Assembly (NCBI GenBank): GCA_029287355.1
Contig: JARFRH010000247.1
Location: forward strand, 1 to 64,000
Direction: 5' to 3'
DNA length: 64,000 bases
DNA from: Maribacter sp.
GTDB taxonomy: Bacteria; Bacteroidota; Bacteroidia; Flavobacteriales; Flavobacteriaceae
Part shown: positions 1-9,416 of the stretch, piece by piece
Numbering within the stretch: position 1 is the first letter of the stretch
Layout: each line of letters opens with the position of its first letter
Translations under genes and position numbers: made by a program
The notes under the pieces: generated by a model
The model's input: the letters and a program-made list of their open reading frames with translations, nothing else
Database searches by the model: none
Told to the model about the DNA's origin: nothing

Positions 1-509
1 TTCCCGTTTTTGATGAATTCATCAAAATAGGTTTCTTCCAAATTCAAGTGTAGTGCCAAAGCACGAAGGACATACTTGGCCGTTTTTTCCAACATTTTAG
101 AGGTTTTTTTTCCAATCTTGTTGAATTCAGGAAGTTCCTTAACTACAACGTTGACAGGGTATTCCGATTCAAGTCTTGGATTCTCCTCTACAAATTGTCC
201 AAAATGCCAGAACTCTTTTAAGTCTCCTTCTTTTCGCCCTTTTGCGTGTTCTTTTCCGAAGGAAGTATAACCGCGTTGACCTCCAATGCCAGGTATTTCG
301 TACGAATCCTTTATTTTTTGTTCGAGCTCAAAAAACTTTTTGATCTCATAATACAGGTCATCAACCAACTCTTGTGAAAGAAAATGTCCGCTCAATGCCA
401 CAAAACCGATTTCCTCAAAGGCCTGCCCGATTTCCGAAATAAACTTTTGTTTTCGAGAAGAATCCCCCGAAGTGAAATCCTTTAAATCGACACTGGGTAC
501 TAAGCTCAT
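1..509 (-). CDS. 2OG-Fe(II) oxygenase, isopenicillin-N-synthase-like (N-terminal part; runs off window start)
   Basis: Reverse-strand translation from ATG at 509: MSLVPSVDLKDFTSGDSSRKQKFISEIGQAFEEIGFVALSGHFLSQELVDDLYYEIKKFFELEQKIKDSYEIPGIGGQRGYTSFGKEHAKGRKEGDLKEFWHFG..., typical DIOX_N/IPNS N-terminus. Absent from the ORF track because it is open at the edge. Confidence 0.85.
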   Translation of the reverse strand, partial: MSLVPSVDLKDFTSGDSSRKQKFISEIGQAFEEIGFVALSGHFLSQELVDDLYYEIKKFFELEQKIKDSYEIPGIGGQRGYTSFGKEHAKGRKEGDLKEFWHFGQFVEENPRLESEYPVNVVVKELPEFNKIGKKTSKMLEKTAKYVLRALALHLNLEETYFDEFIKNG

Positions 510-636
510 GATGCTACTTTTGAAGTTTGCCCCAAAGTTAATAAATATTGTACGGGCAAACCGAAACCATCAATTTTTTGTAGTCTTTTTTGTTACATTT
601 ATCCCAATTTTAGCAATAAGGTTTTTAAAATATAAC

Positions 637-2613
637 ATGCAATACCAGAACAAGGGAATATCAAAAAAAGTGCAGCTCGAATTGTACGAAAGAATGCTGA
701 AACCACGTATGGTTGAGGAGAAGATGTTGATTCTCTTGCGACAAGGCAAAATATCCAAGTGGTTTAGTGGTATTGGTCAAGAAGCGATTTCAGTTGGTGT
801 TGCCAGTGTTATGAACGAGGCCGAATACATTCTTCCTATGCACCGAAATTTGGGGGTTTTCACAACAAGAAATATCCCCTTGCATCGGCTCTTTGCGCAA
901 TGGCAAGGAAAGGCATCCGGATTTACAAAGGGTCGTGATCGTAGTTTTCATTTCGGCACACAAGAATATAAAATTGTAGGCATGATATCGCATTTAGGTC
1001 CTCAATTAGGTGTTGCCGATGGCATTGCCTTGGCCGATGTTCTAAAAAACAAAAAGAACGTAACCGCTGTGTTTACAGGGGAAGGAGCGACTAGCGAAGG
1101 GGATTTTCACGAGGCGTTAAATGTTGCGGCGGTTTGGGATTTGCCTGTTTTGTTCTGTATAGAGAATAATGGCTACGGACTATCAACACCTACAAATGAA
1201 CAGTACAAATGTGAGCACTTGGCAGATAAGGGAAAGGGGTATGGAATCGAATCCCATATCATAGATGGGAATAACATTCTCGAAGTATATTCTAAGGTGA
1301 ATGCCATATGCAAAAGAATGCGTGAGAAACCAGCTCCGGTGCTTTTAGAGTTCAAGACCTTTAGAATGCGCGGTCATGAAGAGGCGAGTGGCACCAAATA
1401 TGTACCTCAAGACTTGCTGGATAAATGGGGTGCACGAGATCCACTCGAGAATTATGCCGAATTTTTAAGGAATAGCAACATCCTCACCGAAGAAGAAGAA
1501 GTTGTGATAAAAAAGAAAATCATCCATGAAATCGATGCGCATTTAAAGATCGCCTTTGCTGAAAAAAAAGTTGATTTTATTGAGAGTAATGAATTAGAAG
1601 ATGTATATAATAAATTTGATTATCAAGAAGTTACGCCTAACTTAAATGTTAAAAACATTAGACTAGTCGATGCCATTTCAGAGGGCCTTCGACAAGCTAT
1701 GGAGCGTCATGAAGAGCTCGTTATCATGGGTCAGGATGTAGCGGATTATGGTGGTGTTTTTAAAATTACCGAGGGATTTATTGGAGCTTTCGGAAAGGAG
1801 CGTGTGCGAAACACACCAATTTGTGAGTCGGCTATTGTAGCCGCTGCTGCCGGTCTATCCATCAATGGAATGAAAGCGGTTATGGAAATGCAATTTGCGG
1901 ATTTCGCCAGTACTGGATTTAATCCCATCGTGAATTATTTGGCGAAGATGCATTACCGATGGAATGAAAAAGCCGATGTGGTCATCAGAATGCCCTGTGG
2001 CGGTGACGTGGGTGCAGGTCCTTTTCACTCACAAACGAACGAGGCTTGGTTTACGAAAACCCCTGGTCTCAAAGTTGCCTATCCGGCTTTTCCCTATGAT
2101 GCAAAGGGCTTGTTGGCTACAGCAATCAACGACCCTAATCCCGTGCTATTCTTTGAACATAAGGGTCTGTACAGAAGTATTTATCAAGATGTACCCCCAG
2201 ATTATTATACCCTGCCTTTCGGAAAGGCAAGTTTAATCAAAGCGGGAGGCGATATCACTGTGGTATCCTATGGTGCTGGGGTTCATTGGGCGCTAAGTAC
2301 ATTAGGCAAGCACCCTGATATTTCAGCTGATTTGTTAGACTTGCGGACCTTGGCACCTCTGGATATAGAAGCCATTTATACTTCTGTAGAGAAAACCGGA
2401 AAGCTCATAATATTACAAGAGGATAGTCTTTTCGGCGGAATCGCTAGTGATATCTCATCTTTGGTTATGGAAAACCGATTTGAGTATTTGGATGGGCCTG
2501 TGAAGCGGGTAGCTAGTATGGAAACACCTGTTCCTTTCGCCAAAAACTTAGAGGATAACTACCTCTCTAAATCACGTTTCGAAGGCGCTTTACTAGAGTT
2601 ATTGGCGTATTAA
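637..2613 (+). CDS. Fused 2-oxoacid (branched-chain/pyruvate-type) dehydrogenase E1 alpha+beta, thiamine-PP dependent
   Basis: ORF 472-2613. Conserved E1alpha block (GIGQEAISVG, GEGATSEGDFHEALN) followed by E1beta block (MGQDVADYGGVFKIT, PICESAIVAAAAGLS). Internal ATG at 637 (MQYQNKGISKK) preferred because the upstream 55 aa overlap the divergent oxygenase. Confidence 0.9.
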   Translation: MQYQNKGISKKVQLELYERMLKPRMVEEKMLILLRQGKISKWFSGIGQEAISVGVASVMNEAEYILPMHRNLGVFTTRNIPLHRLFAQWQGKASGFTKGRDRSFHFGTQEYKIVGMISHLGPQLGVADGIALADVLKNKKNVTAVFTGEGATSEGDFHEALNVAAVWDLPVLFCIENNGYGLSTPTNEQYKCEHLADKGKGYGIESHIIDGNNILEVYSKVNAICKRMREKPAPVLLEFKTFRMRGHEEASGTKYVPQDLLDKWGARDPLENYAEFLRNSNILTEEEEVVIKKKIIHEIDAHLKIAFAEKKVDFIESNELEDVYNKFDYQEVTPNLNVKNIRLVDAISEGLRQAMERHEELVIMGQDVADYGGVFKITEGFIGAFGKERVRNTPICESAIVAAAAGLSINGMKAVMEMQFADFASTGFNPIVNYLAKMHYRWNEKADVVIRMPCGGDVGAGPFHSQTNEAWFTKTPGLKVAYPAFPYDAKGLLATAINDPNPVLFFEHKGLYRSIYQDVPPDYYTLPFGKASLIKAGGDITVVSYGAGVHWALSTLGKHPDISADLLDLRTLAPLDIEAIYTSVEKTGKLIILQEDSLFGGIASDISSLVMENRFEYLDGPVKRVASMETPVPFAKNLEDNYLSKSRFEGALLELLAY

Positions 2614-2748
2614 CCTGTATTTTATTTGTTTAAGGGTATTTCATCGATTATACCATTGATGAAATCATATTTTTTGATAATCATCGTTTAGTCAAAAGAT
2701 TTTATATCCGGTTCGTACGTACATAGCAACACCCTAAATCAAATTCGA

Positions 2749-3231
2749 ATGAAAAAATACGCAGTATTCACAGTGTTAATGGCCGTTTTTGTCTCTTCTT
2801 GTTCTGTTTCCAAAGCAGCTAGGGATCAGCGGAATTTATTGAGTGGTACTTGGACACTTGAAGATGTTTCTTATGAAAATGGAACAGGAAATTTTAAATC
2901 CGTCATTTTTAATGATGCCCAAGATATCTGTTTTGAGGGTAGCGACTGGTTCTTTAGAGATAATAATAGTACCGGGCGTTATACCATTGGATCATCCTCA
3001 CTATGTAATGCAGGGGATAGGTTTATCCGTTGGTCGGTCATAGACCATCCTGAGAATTATTCCAGTCAATTGCAATTCAAACGTATAGACGAAAAGAATA
3101 AGGATATGTCAGGCTTCGGATATAGACTTAATATTTCGACACTTACGGCCAATGAAATGGTATTAAAATCCAATGCGACCATTGATGGTGAAGTCATCAA
3201 TATCGTTTACAAATTCACAAAAAAATCGTAA
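2749..3231 (+). CDS. Lipocalin-like lipoprotein
   Basis: Signal peptide with lipobox-like Cys (VSSCSVSK) and LSGTWTLEDVSY lipocalin-like start. Confidence 0.65.
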   Translation: MKKYAVFTVLMAVFVSSCSVSKAARDQRNLLSGTWTLEDVSYENGTGNFKSVIFNDAQDICFEGSDWFFRDNNSTGRYTIGSSSLCNAGDRFIRWSVIDHPENYSSQLQFKRIDEKNKDMSGFGYRLNISTLTANEMVLKSNATIDGEVINIVYKFTKKS

Positions 3232-3242
3232 ATAATATCCCC

Positions 3243-3938
3243 ATGAAAAATCGAATAAGAAAAAGTACGTTCATCCTCCTATCGTCAGCTCTAATATTTG
3301 GCTGTAGCGCTGTTAAAAATGCAAATCACAAACAAAAGGGAGCGGTTGTCGGAGCGAGTAGCGGTGCGGTAATCGGTGGCATCCTAGGTAATAATGTTGG
3401 TAAAGGAAACAATACCGCTTTAGGGGCCATTATTGGGGCTGTAGTCGGTGGAGTTGCAGGAGGCTTTATCGGAGACCGTATGGATAGGCAGGCTGAACGA
3501 ATCGAAGAAGAAATTCCAGGCGCTGAAGTGACCAGGGTCGGTGAGGGAATCAATGTGGTTTTTAATGAGGAGGCGGGTGTTTACTTTGATACGAGCAAAT
3601 CAAATGTAAAAGGTACTTCGGCCACTACCTTGAATAAATTGGCGGGGATTTTTAAAGAATACCCAAAGTCATATATTTTGGTTGAAGGCCACACTGACAG
3701 TGCTGGTCCGGAAGATTACAATATGAAGTTATCACAACAACGTGCCGAATCGGTCACAACATATTTGATAGCACAAGGCATCAACCAAGGCCGATTTACT
3801 ACTAAATGGTACGGTGAATTGCAACCTAAGGCTGATAACGCAACCCCTGAAGGTAAAAGTAAAAACCGTCGTGTTGAACTCGCAATTGTCGCCAGTCAAG
3901 AACTTAAGGATGAAGCAAATAGTAAAACAAGTAAATAG
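3243..3938 (+). CDS. OmpA-family lipoprotein with N-terminal glycine-zipper region
   Basis: GAVVGASSGAVIGGILGNNVG glycine-zipper; C-terminal ILVEGHTDSAGPEDYNMKLSQQRAESV...NRRVELAI OmpA domain. Confidence 0.9.
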   Translation: MKNRIRKSTFILLSSALIFGCSAVKNANHKQKGAVVGASSGAVIGGILGNNVGKGNNTALGAIIGAVVGGVAGGFIGDRMDRQAERIEEEIPGAEVTRVGEGINVVFNEEAGVYFDTSKSNVKGTSATTLNKLAGIFKEYPKSYILVEGHTDSAGPEDYNMKLSQQRAESVTTYLIAQGINQGRFTTKWYGELQPKADNATPEGKSKNRRVELAIVASQELKDEANSKTSK

Positions 3939-3967
3939 CGCAAATTTTTAACCCATAAAATAAGAAT

Positions 3968-4002
3968 TAAAAAATCCCGACTATCAGTTCGGGGTTTTTT
4001 AA
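3968..4002 (+). terminator. Rho-independent-like terminator
   Basis: AAAAAATCCCGA-ctatcagt-TCGGGGTTTTTT hairpin plus T-tract between the OmpA gene and the PKS operon. Confidence 0.7.
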
Positions 4003-4018
4003 TTCCTATCTTTCCTCT

Positions 4019-5140
4019 GTGAAGCAATATGATGTTATAATTGTTGGTGGTGGATTAGCGGGACTCATAGCTGCGCTGCACCTTTCACATAAAAACTATT
4101 CGATTTTAGTTGTTGAAAAAAAGGAATACCCCCATCACAAAGTATGTGGTGAGTATTTATCTAACGAAGTGATTCCTTATCTGAATCGCCTTGGCGTTTC
4201 TTTCGAGGGCATACAGACAAAATCAATAAAAACACTATTGCTAAGTTCTTCGAGTGGCAAGTCTCTGCAGACCGAACTTCCTTTGGGTGGTATGGGTATC
4301 AGTCGTTTTGTATTAGACCATTTACTTTTCGCGCAAGCACTCAAAAGAGGTGTCGATTTCCTGACGGATAATGTCTTGACTATTGAGTATCGAAAAGACG
4401 CCTTTGAAGTGGGGACAGAGCAAGGTGACAAATTCGATGCCCATCTTGTTATCGGAGCATATGGAAAACGGAGTAGCTTGGATAAGAGCTTAAAAAGATC
4501 TTTCATCCACAAGAAATCATCTTGGATGGCCGTCAAGGCTCATTACGAAAACAATGATTTTCCCGATGACATGGTAGCCTTACACAATTTTAATGGGGGA
4601 TATGCAGGGTTGTCCAGAACAGAAACAGGAGCCGTCAATTTTTGCTATTTGACATCCTATAAAAGCTTTCAAAGAGAAAAAAATATTCAAGATTTCAACT
4701 CTAATATTATTGCTGAAAACCCGTTTTTGGGGGAGTTCCTCAAAACATCCAAACCGATTTTTAAGGAGCCTTTGACTATTGCACAGATATCTTTCGAAGG
4801 TAAAAATGCGGTTGATAACCATATTATAATGTGCGGCGATACGGCAGGTTTGATCCATCCGCTTTGCGGAAATGGTATGGCAATGGCCATTCATTCGGCA
4901 AAGATAGCTTCGGAACTAATTTTCGACTATCTGGAAAGTAAAGACCGAAATCGTGCACAATTGGAAAGTAATTATAGAACTCTTTGGGGCGAAGCCTTCA
5001 AAAAACGGTTATGGGCAGGGAGACAGTTTCAGGCGATCTTGTTGAACAAAACATTGTCAGGGGTAGCCATAAATCTCGCAATTCAAACGCCTATGTTGTT
5101 GCATCGGTTAATAAAAAGCACCCACGGTAAAACACTATAA
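4019..5140 (+). CDS. NAD(P)/FAD-dependent oxidoreductase (geranylgeranyl-reductase/UbiH-like flavoprotein)
   Basis: N-terminal VIIVGGGLAGLIAALHLS Rossmann motif; CGDTAGLIHPLCGNGMAMAIHSA FAD motif. GTG start. Confidence 0.85.
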   Translation: MKQYDVIIVGGGLAGLIAALHLSHKNYSILVVEKKEYPHHKVCGEYLSNEVIPYLNRLGVSFEGIQTKSIKTLLLSSSSGKSLQTELPLGGMGISRFVLDHLLFAQALKRGVDFLTDNVLTIEYRKDAFEVGTEQGDKFDAHLVIGAYGKRSSLDKSLKRSFIHKKSSWMAVKAHYENNDFPDDMVALHNFNGGYAGLSRTETGAVNFCYLTSYKSFQREKNIQDFNSNIIAENPFLGEFLKTSKPIFKEPLTIAQISFEGKNAVDNHIIMCGDTAGLIHPLCGNGMAMAIHSAKIASELIFDYLESKDRNRAQLESNYRTLWGEAFKKRLWAGRQFQAILLNKTLSGVAINLAIQTPMLLHRLIKSTHGKTL

Positions 5141-5871
5141 TGCTAAAAGATCTATCCAAAAGAAGTACTGAACCGGAGCTCATGGACGATTTTCGTTATG
5201 GCTTGGATTATCTTCGCTTGGTATTTGCCGATATTAATCGAGTAAATCGAATATTAGGAGGTAATTCGATTACCATCAACGCAGTGGCTAATTTGATAAG
5301 GGATAACCGAAAAGAACAGTATACTATTGTTGATATGGGCTGTGGTGATGGTACCATGTTGAGAGAAGTTGCCCGATTTTGTCATAAAAAAAATATTCAA
5401 GTACGTCTTATTGGGATAGACTTGAACCATGAAGCCCTGCAATTGGCAGAAGAAACCTCGAGCTCATATCCTGAAATAGAATACCGACACGAAGATATTT
5501 TACAACTCGACACAAAGGAATTCCACTGTGATATTTTGATCAATACCCTGTGTATGCATCATTTCACAAATGTGCAGTTGGCAACCTTTCTAAGAAAATT
5601 CGTTGAGTTGGGTAAAATCGGAATCGTTATTAATGACCTGCAAAGGAGTGGCTTGGCCTATTACCTTTTTAAACTCTTTAGCCTTATTTTTATAAAAACA
5701 AAAGTTGCTAAGATCGACGGTTTGATATCCATAAGTAAGGGATTTGTCAAATCCGATTTACTGACATACACAAAGTATTTGCCCTCTGTTACGCATAAGA
5801 TTAAATGGAAATGGGCCTTCCGTTATGTATGGGTCATGCAGCCAAATCGCCTAAGAAAAGAATATGATTGA
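5140..5871 (+). CDS. Class I SAM-dependent methyltransferase
   Basis: IVDMGCGDGTMLREVARF motif I; INTLCMHHF. Start overlaps the upstream stop. Confidence 0.85.
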   Translation: MLKDLSKRSTEPELMDDFRYGLDYLRLVFADINRVNRILGGNSITINAVANLIRDNRKEQYTIVDMGCGDGTMLREVARFCHKKNIQVRLIGIDLNHEALQLAEETSSSYPEIEYRHEDILQLDTKEFHCDILINTLCMHHFTNVQLATFLRKFVELGKIGIVINDLQRSGLAYYLFKLFSLIFIKTKVAKIDGLISISKGFVKSDLLTYTKYLPSVTHKIKWKWAFRYVWVMQPNRLRKEYD

Positions 5872-6919
5872 TACCCGAATCGTAACTGTAGCAAAGGAAC
5901 TGCCTCAGTATTGGCGCAGTACAGAAGAGATCATCCCCTTTATAAATATCTGGCTTGCCGATGAAGAGGAGCGTTTCCGGAGAAAAGTTATTAAGATTTT
6001 TGAAGGTGCCGCCGTAGATAAGCGTTACGGTATTATGAATATCGAAGAGGTTTTTACTGCTACTTCATTTCAAGACAAAAATGCCATTTATGTTCGAGAA
6101 GTCAAGAAATTGGGAAAAGCAGTATTGCGCAAAGCTTTAGACCAAAGTGATTGGGAGGCTGATTCTTTGGACTATATCATCACGGTAAGCTGCACGGGTA
6201 TCATGATTCCCTCGTTAGATGCCTATTTGATAAATGATCTCGGATTACGTCAAGATGTGGTTCGCCTTCCGGTAACTGAAATGGGTTGTGCTGCGGGAAT
6301 TTCAGGACTGATTTATGCACATAATTTTCTGAAATCCAACCCTGGAAAACGGATTGCCTTGGTTGCCGTGGAAAGTCCGACTGCGACTTTTCAGTTAAAC
6401 GACCATTCCATGGCGAATATGGTGAGTGCCGCTATTTTCGGAGACGGAGCCGCTTGTGTCTTGCTCTCATCGGAAGCGGACGCGAAGGGTCCGAAGATCG
6501 TTGGTGAGGAAATGTATCATTTTAAAGAGGCTACACATCTGATGGGTTTTGATTTGACGGACAATGGCCTGAAGATGATTTTGGATCCATCCGTCCCTGA
6601 GACCATTGCAAAATATTTTCCTGATATTGTCCATCCATTTTTAAGTCGTAATGGAACCGCTATCGATGAAATCGATCATCTGATTTTTCACCCTGGAGGG
6701 CGAAAAATCGTTCAAACGATTGAGGCGTTATTTGGTAACTTAGGAAAGAATATCGATGATACGCGTGAAGTATTGCGCGCTTACGGTAATATGAGTAGCG
6801 CTACCGTATTATATGTTTTGGAGCGCTTTATGGAAAAAGACATCAAATCAGGCGAAAAAGGGTTGATGCTAAGCTTTGGACCTGGCTTTTCCGCTCAACG
6901 TGTTCTATTGGAATGGTAA
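5864..6919 (+). CDS. Type III polyketide synthase (chalcone/stilbene-synthase-like)
   Basis: Catalytic Cys in TEMGCAAGISG, His in IFHPGGRKIVQ, Asn in YGNMSSATVLYVLE, and GPGFSAQRVLLEW C-terminus. Confidence 0.93.
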   Translation: MIDTRIVTVAKELPQYWRSTEEIIPFINIWLADEEERFRRKVIKIFEGAAVDKRYGIMNIEEVFTATSFQDKNAIYVREVKKLGKAVLRKALDQSDWEADSLDYIITVSCTGIMIPSLDAYLINDLGLRQDVVRLPVTEMGCAAGISGLIYAHNFLKSNPGKRIALVAVESPTATFQLNDHSMANMVSAAIFGDGAACVLLSSEADAKGPKIVGEEMYHFKEATHLMGFDLTDNGLKMILDPSVPETIAKYFPDIVHPFLSRNGTAIDEIDHLIFHPGGRKIVQTIEALFGNLGKNIDDTREVLRAYGNMSSATVLYVLERFMEKDIKSGEKGLMLSFGPGFSAQRVLLEW

Positions 6920-6977
6920 GAGCCGTCAACGCTTCATCAAAAGTAGATATCTTAAGAAAATTAGTTAAAATAAACCC

Positions 6978-7421
6978 ATGACCCCAAATGAAATAATTAG
7001 CGTATTACCTTATTGCAAACCCTTTCTTTTTGTGGATGAATTGATGCATGTGGATGAAAAGGGTGCAAAAGGTGCCTATGCCTTTGATGGAAAATCAGAC
7101 TTTTATAAAGGTCATTTTAAGGATGCCCCGGTAACCCCAGGAGTGATTTTGACGGAGTGTTGTGCTCAAATTGGGGTCGTAAGTCTAGGGGTATATTTAT
7201 TGGGAAATTCAATTCCGAAGCATTTGCAAATAGCGCTTAGTAGTTCCGAGATGGAATTTTACCTTCCCGTTTTCCCCAATGATCGGGTAGTGGTGACATC
7301 TCAAAAGAAGTATTTTCGATTTCATAAATTAAAATGTACAGTGAAAATGCATAATTCAGAAGGGAAATTGGTATGCAAAGGTGCAATTTCCGGAATGTTC
7401 AAAGTGAAAGCGGATGGGTAG
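6978..7421 (+). CDS. 3-hydroxyacyl-ACP dehydratase, FabZ/FabA-like hotdog protein
   Basis: YKGHFKDAPVTPGVILTECCAQIG matches the FabZ active-site helix (His and Glu retained). Confidence 0.88.
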   Translation: MTPNEIISVLPYCKPFLFVDELMHVDEKGAKGAYAFDGKSDFYKGHFKDAPVTPGVILTECCAQIGVVSLGVYLLGNSIPKHLQIALSSSEMEFYLPVFPNDRVVVTSQKKYFRFHKLKCTVKMHNSEGKLVCKGAISGMFKVKADG

Positions 7422-8688
7422 ACGCGTTGTCATAACAGGTCTGGGCATATGTGCGCCCAATGGAATTGGTCTTAATGATTTCACCCGTGCATTAAAAGAA
7501 GGGAAAAGCGGTATACGGTTCCAGCGACAGCTTCAAGATTTGAATTTTGGTTGTCAAATAGCAGCTGAGCCACTTGTACCTGATAATCTGGTCAACAACT
7601 ATTTTACTCCCTTACAACTTCGCGGTTTAAATGCCAGTGGCATTGTTTATGGTGTCATTGCTGGCACGGATGCATGGAAAGATGCTGGCCTTCCAATAGC
7701 TACAAATGATAGTCCTGATTGGGATAGCGGAATAATTTTTGGAACTGGAATTCTCGGAGTCGATAAATTTCGTGAATCCATTCATTTGGTAGATGATCTA
7801 AATGTGCGCCGATTAGGTAGCACCACGGTTTTGCAAACGATGGCCAGTGGCGTAAGTGCGTATTTAGGGGGTATTTTAGGTTGTGGAAATCAAGTAACAA
7901 CCAATTCATCGGCCTGTACGACTGGTACGGAGGGTGTACTGATGGCATATGAGCGTATTGCCTCTGGTAAAGCGAAGCGAATACTAACCGGTAGTTGTAG
8001 TGATAGTGGTCCGTACGTGTGGGGTGGATTTGACGCCATGCGAATTTTACCGAGACAATACAATGATAACCCCACCAAAGCGAGCAGACCCATGAGTGCT
8101 TCTGCCGCTGGTTTTGTGCCTGGTAGCGGGGCAGGGGCCTTGGTTTTGGAATCACTGGAGAGTGCCTTGGTAAGAGGTGCGAATATTTACGCTGAAGTAT
8201 TAGGTGGAGCCATAAATAGTGGTGGACAGCGAGGTGAGGGGTCTATGACCGCACCAAATAGCGAAGCGGTTCAACGCTGTATTGTTCAAGCTATTGCAAG
8301 TTCAGGTATCAAGAAATCGGATGTCGATATCATCAACGGACATTTAACCGCTACTTCGAAAGACGCTTTGGAAATCGAAAATTGGAGTAAAGCGTTGGAA
8401 CTCTCGGGTACTGATTTTCCATACATCAATTCTTTTAAAGGCTTATTCGGCCACTGTTTAGCTGCTGCTGGCAGTATTGAATGTGTTGGAGCTATTCTAC
8501 AATTCCAAGAAAATCAGATTTTTGGTAATGTGAACTGTGAAGATGTGCATCCTGAAATCGAAAGTCAAATTTCGCCTTCTCGAATACCTAAAAAAACAGA
8601 AAAGTATACCCCTAAAATAATCGCCAAGGCCAGTTTTGGTTTTGGTGACGTGAATGCTTGTGTTATTTTTGGGGCTTTTAACGACTGA
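7414..8688 (+). CDS. Beta-ketoacyl-ACP synthase, FabF-like
   Basis: NSSACTTGTEGVLMAYERI (Cys), IINGHLTATSKDALE (His), INSFKGLFGHCLAAAGSIE (Lys/His). Confidence 0.9.
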   Translation: MGRRVVITGLGICAPNGIGLNDFTRALKEGKSGIRFQRQLQDLNFGCQIAAEPLVPDNLVNNYFTPLQLRGLNASGIVYGVIAGTDAWKDAGLPIATNDSPDWDSGIIFGTGILGVDKFRESIHLVDDLNVRRLGSTTVLQTMASGVSAYLGGILGCGNQVTTNSSACTTGTEGVLMAYERIASGKAKRILTGSCSDSGPYVWGGFDAMRILPRQYNDNPTKASRPMSASAAGFVPGSGAGALVLESLESALVRGANIYAEVLGGAINSGGQRGEGSMTAPNSEAVQRCIVQAIASSGIKKSDVDIINGHLTATSKDALEIENWSKALELSGTDFPYINSFKGLFGHCLAAAGSIECVGAILQFQENQIFGNVNCEDVHPEIESQISPSRIPKKTEKYTPKIIAKASFGFGDVNACVIFGAFND

Positions 8689-8728
8689 TCCTGAAAATGG
8701 ACTCAGAAATCCAAAAAATATATTCAAT

Positions 8729-8980
8729 ATGAATGAGGAACGGTATACAAGACTTAAGAAAATCATCAAGATCTATCTTCCAGAAGATGTTTCCGTAGAT
8801 GATATATCGGCCCAAAGTCATTTCATTAATGAACTGAACATTAATTCGGCCAATTTGGTGGATATTGTGTTGGATGTTGAAGATACCTTCGGTATTATGC
8901 TTGAAAATGATGATATGGATCAGATGCAAACCGTACACGATGCTTTGCTGATTATTGATAAGAAATTAACCGACAAATGA
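8729..8980 (+). CDS. Acyl carrier protein
   Basis: MNEERYTRLKKIIKIYLPEDVSVDDISAQSHFINELNINSANLVDIVLDVEDTFGIML; Ser in ELNINSANLVDIV matches the phosphopantetheine site. Start moved to the internal ATG of ORF 8654-8980. Confidence 0.85.
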   Translation: MNEERYTRLKKIIKIYLPEDVSVDDISAQSHFINELNINSANLVDIVLDVEDTFGIMLENDDMDQMQTVHDALLIIDKKLTDK

Positions 8981-9408
8981 TCCAAAGATTTGTTACCTGG
9001 GCCAAGACAAAACTAAATGTCGATAAACGGCTCATCGTCATTTATTGCATTGTATATTTTGGCTGGGGAATATTGATGAACTGGTTTGGCACCGAAGTTG
9101 AAATCGCTAAATTCACCTATTGGTGGCAGGTGATTACCTGCTACCTTCTGTACATGGTGCCCATTTCACTACTCTTGCGCAACCTTCCCTTTCATACACA
9201 ATATGCATATGGACTTGTCGCCATGAGTTTTTTGGAGTTTGGGGGTTATGCGCTTCAAACTTCCTATGCCTTTCCGGATAACCTAATGGACCAGTTTTTT
9301 GGTGAACGTAATTTTGCTTTGGGTATGGCCTTGTTCTTCGCCCTATATTTTCCTATCGGAAATTGGGGGGTACAGAAAATCTATGAGTTGATTTTTAGAA
9401 AAGTCTAA
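8977..9408 (+). CDS. Hypothetical multi-pass membrane protein of the PKS operon
   Basis: Start overlaps the ACP stop; several hydrophobic helices. Confidence 0.7.
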   Translation: MIQRFVTWAKTKLNVDKRLIVIYCIVYFGWGILMNWFGTEVEIAKFTYWWQVITCYLLYMVPISLLLRNLPFHTQYAYGLVAMSFLEFGGYALQTSYAFPDNLMDQFFGERNFALGMALFFALYFPIGNWGVQKIYELIFRKV

Positions 9409-9416
9409 AGCGCGGC

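Noticed and set aside
7700-8155. 151-aa minus-strand ORF opposite the KAS gene
   Set aside because: Antisense to conserved KAS active-site region; no recognisable domain.
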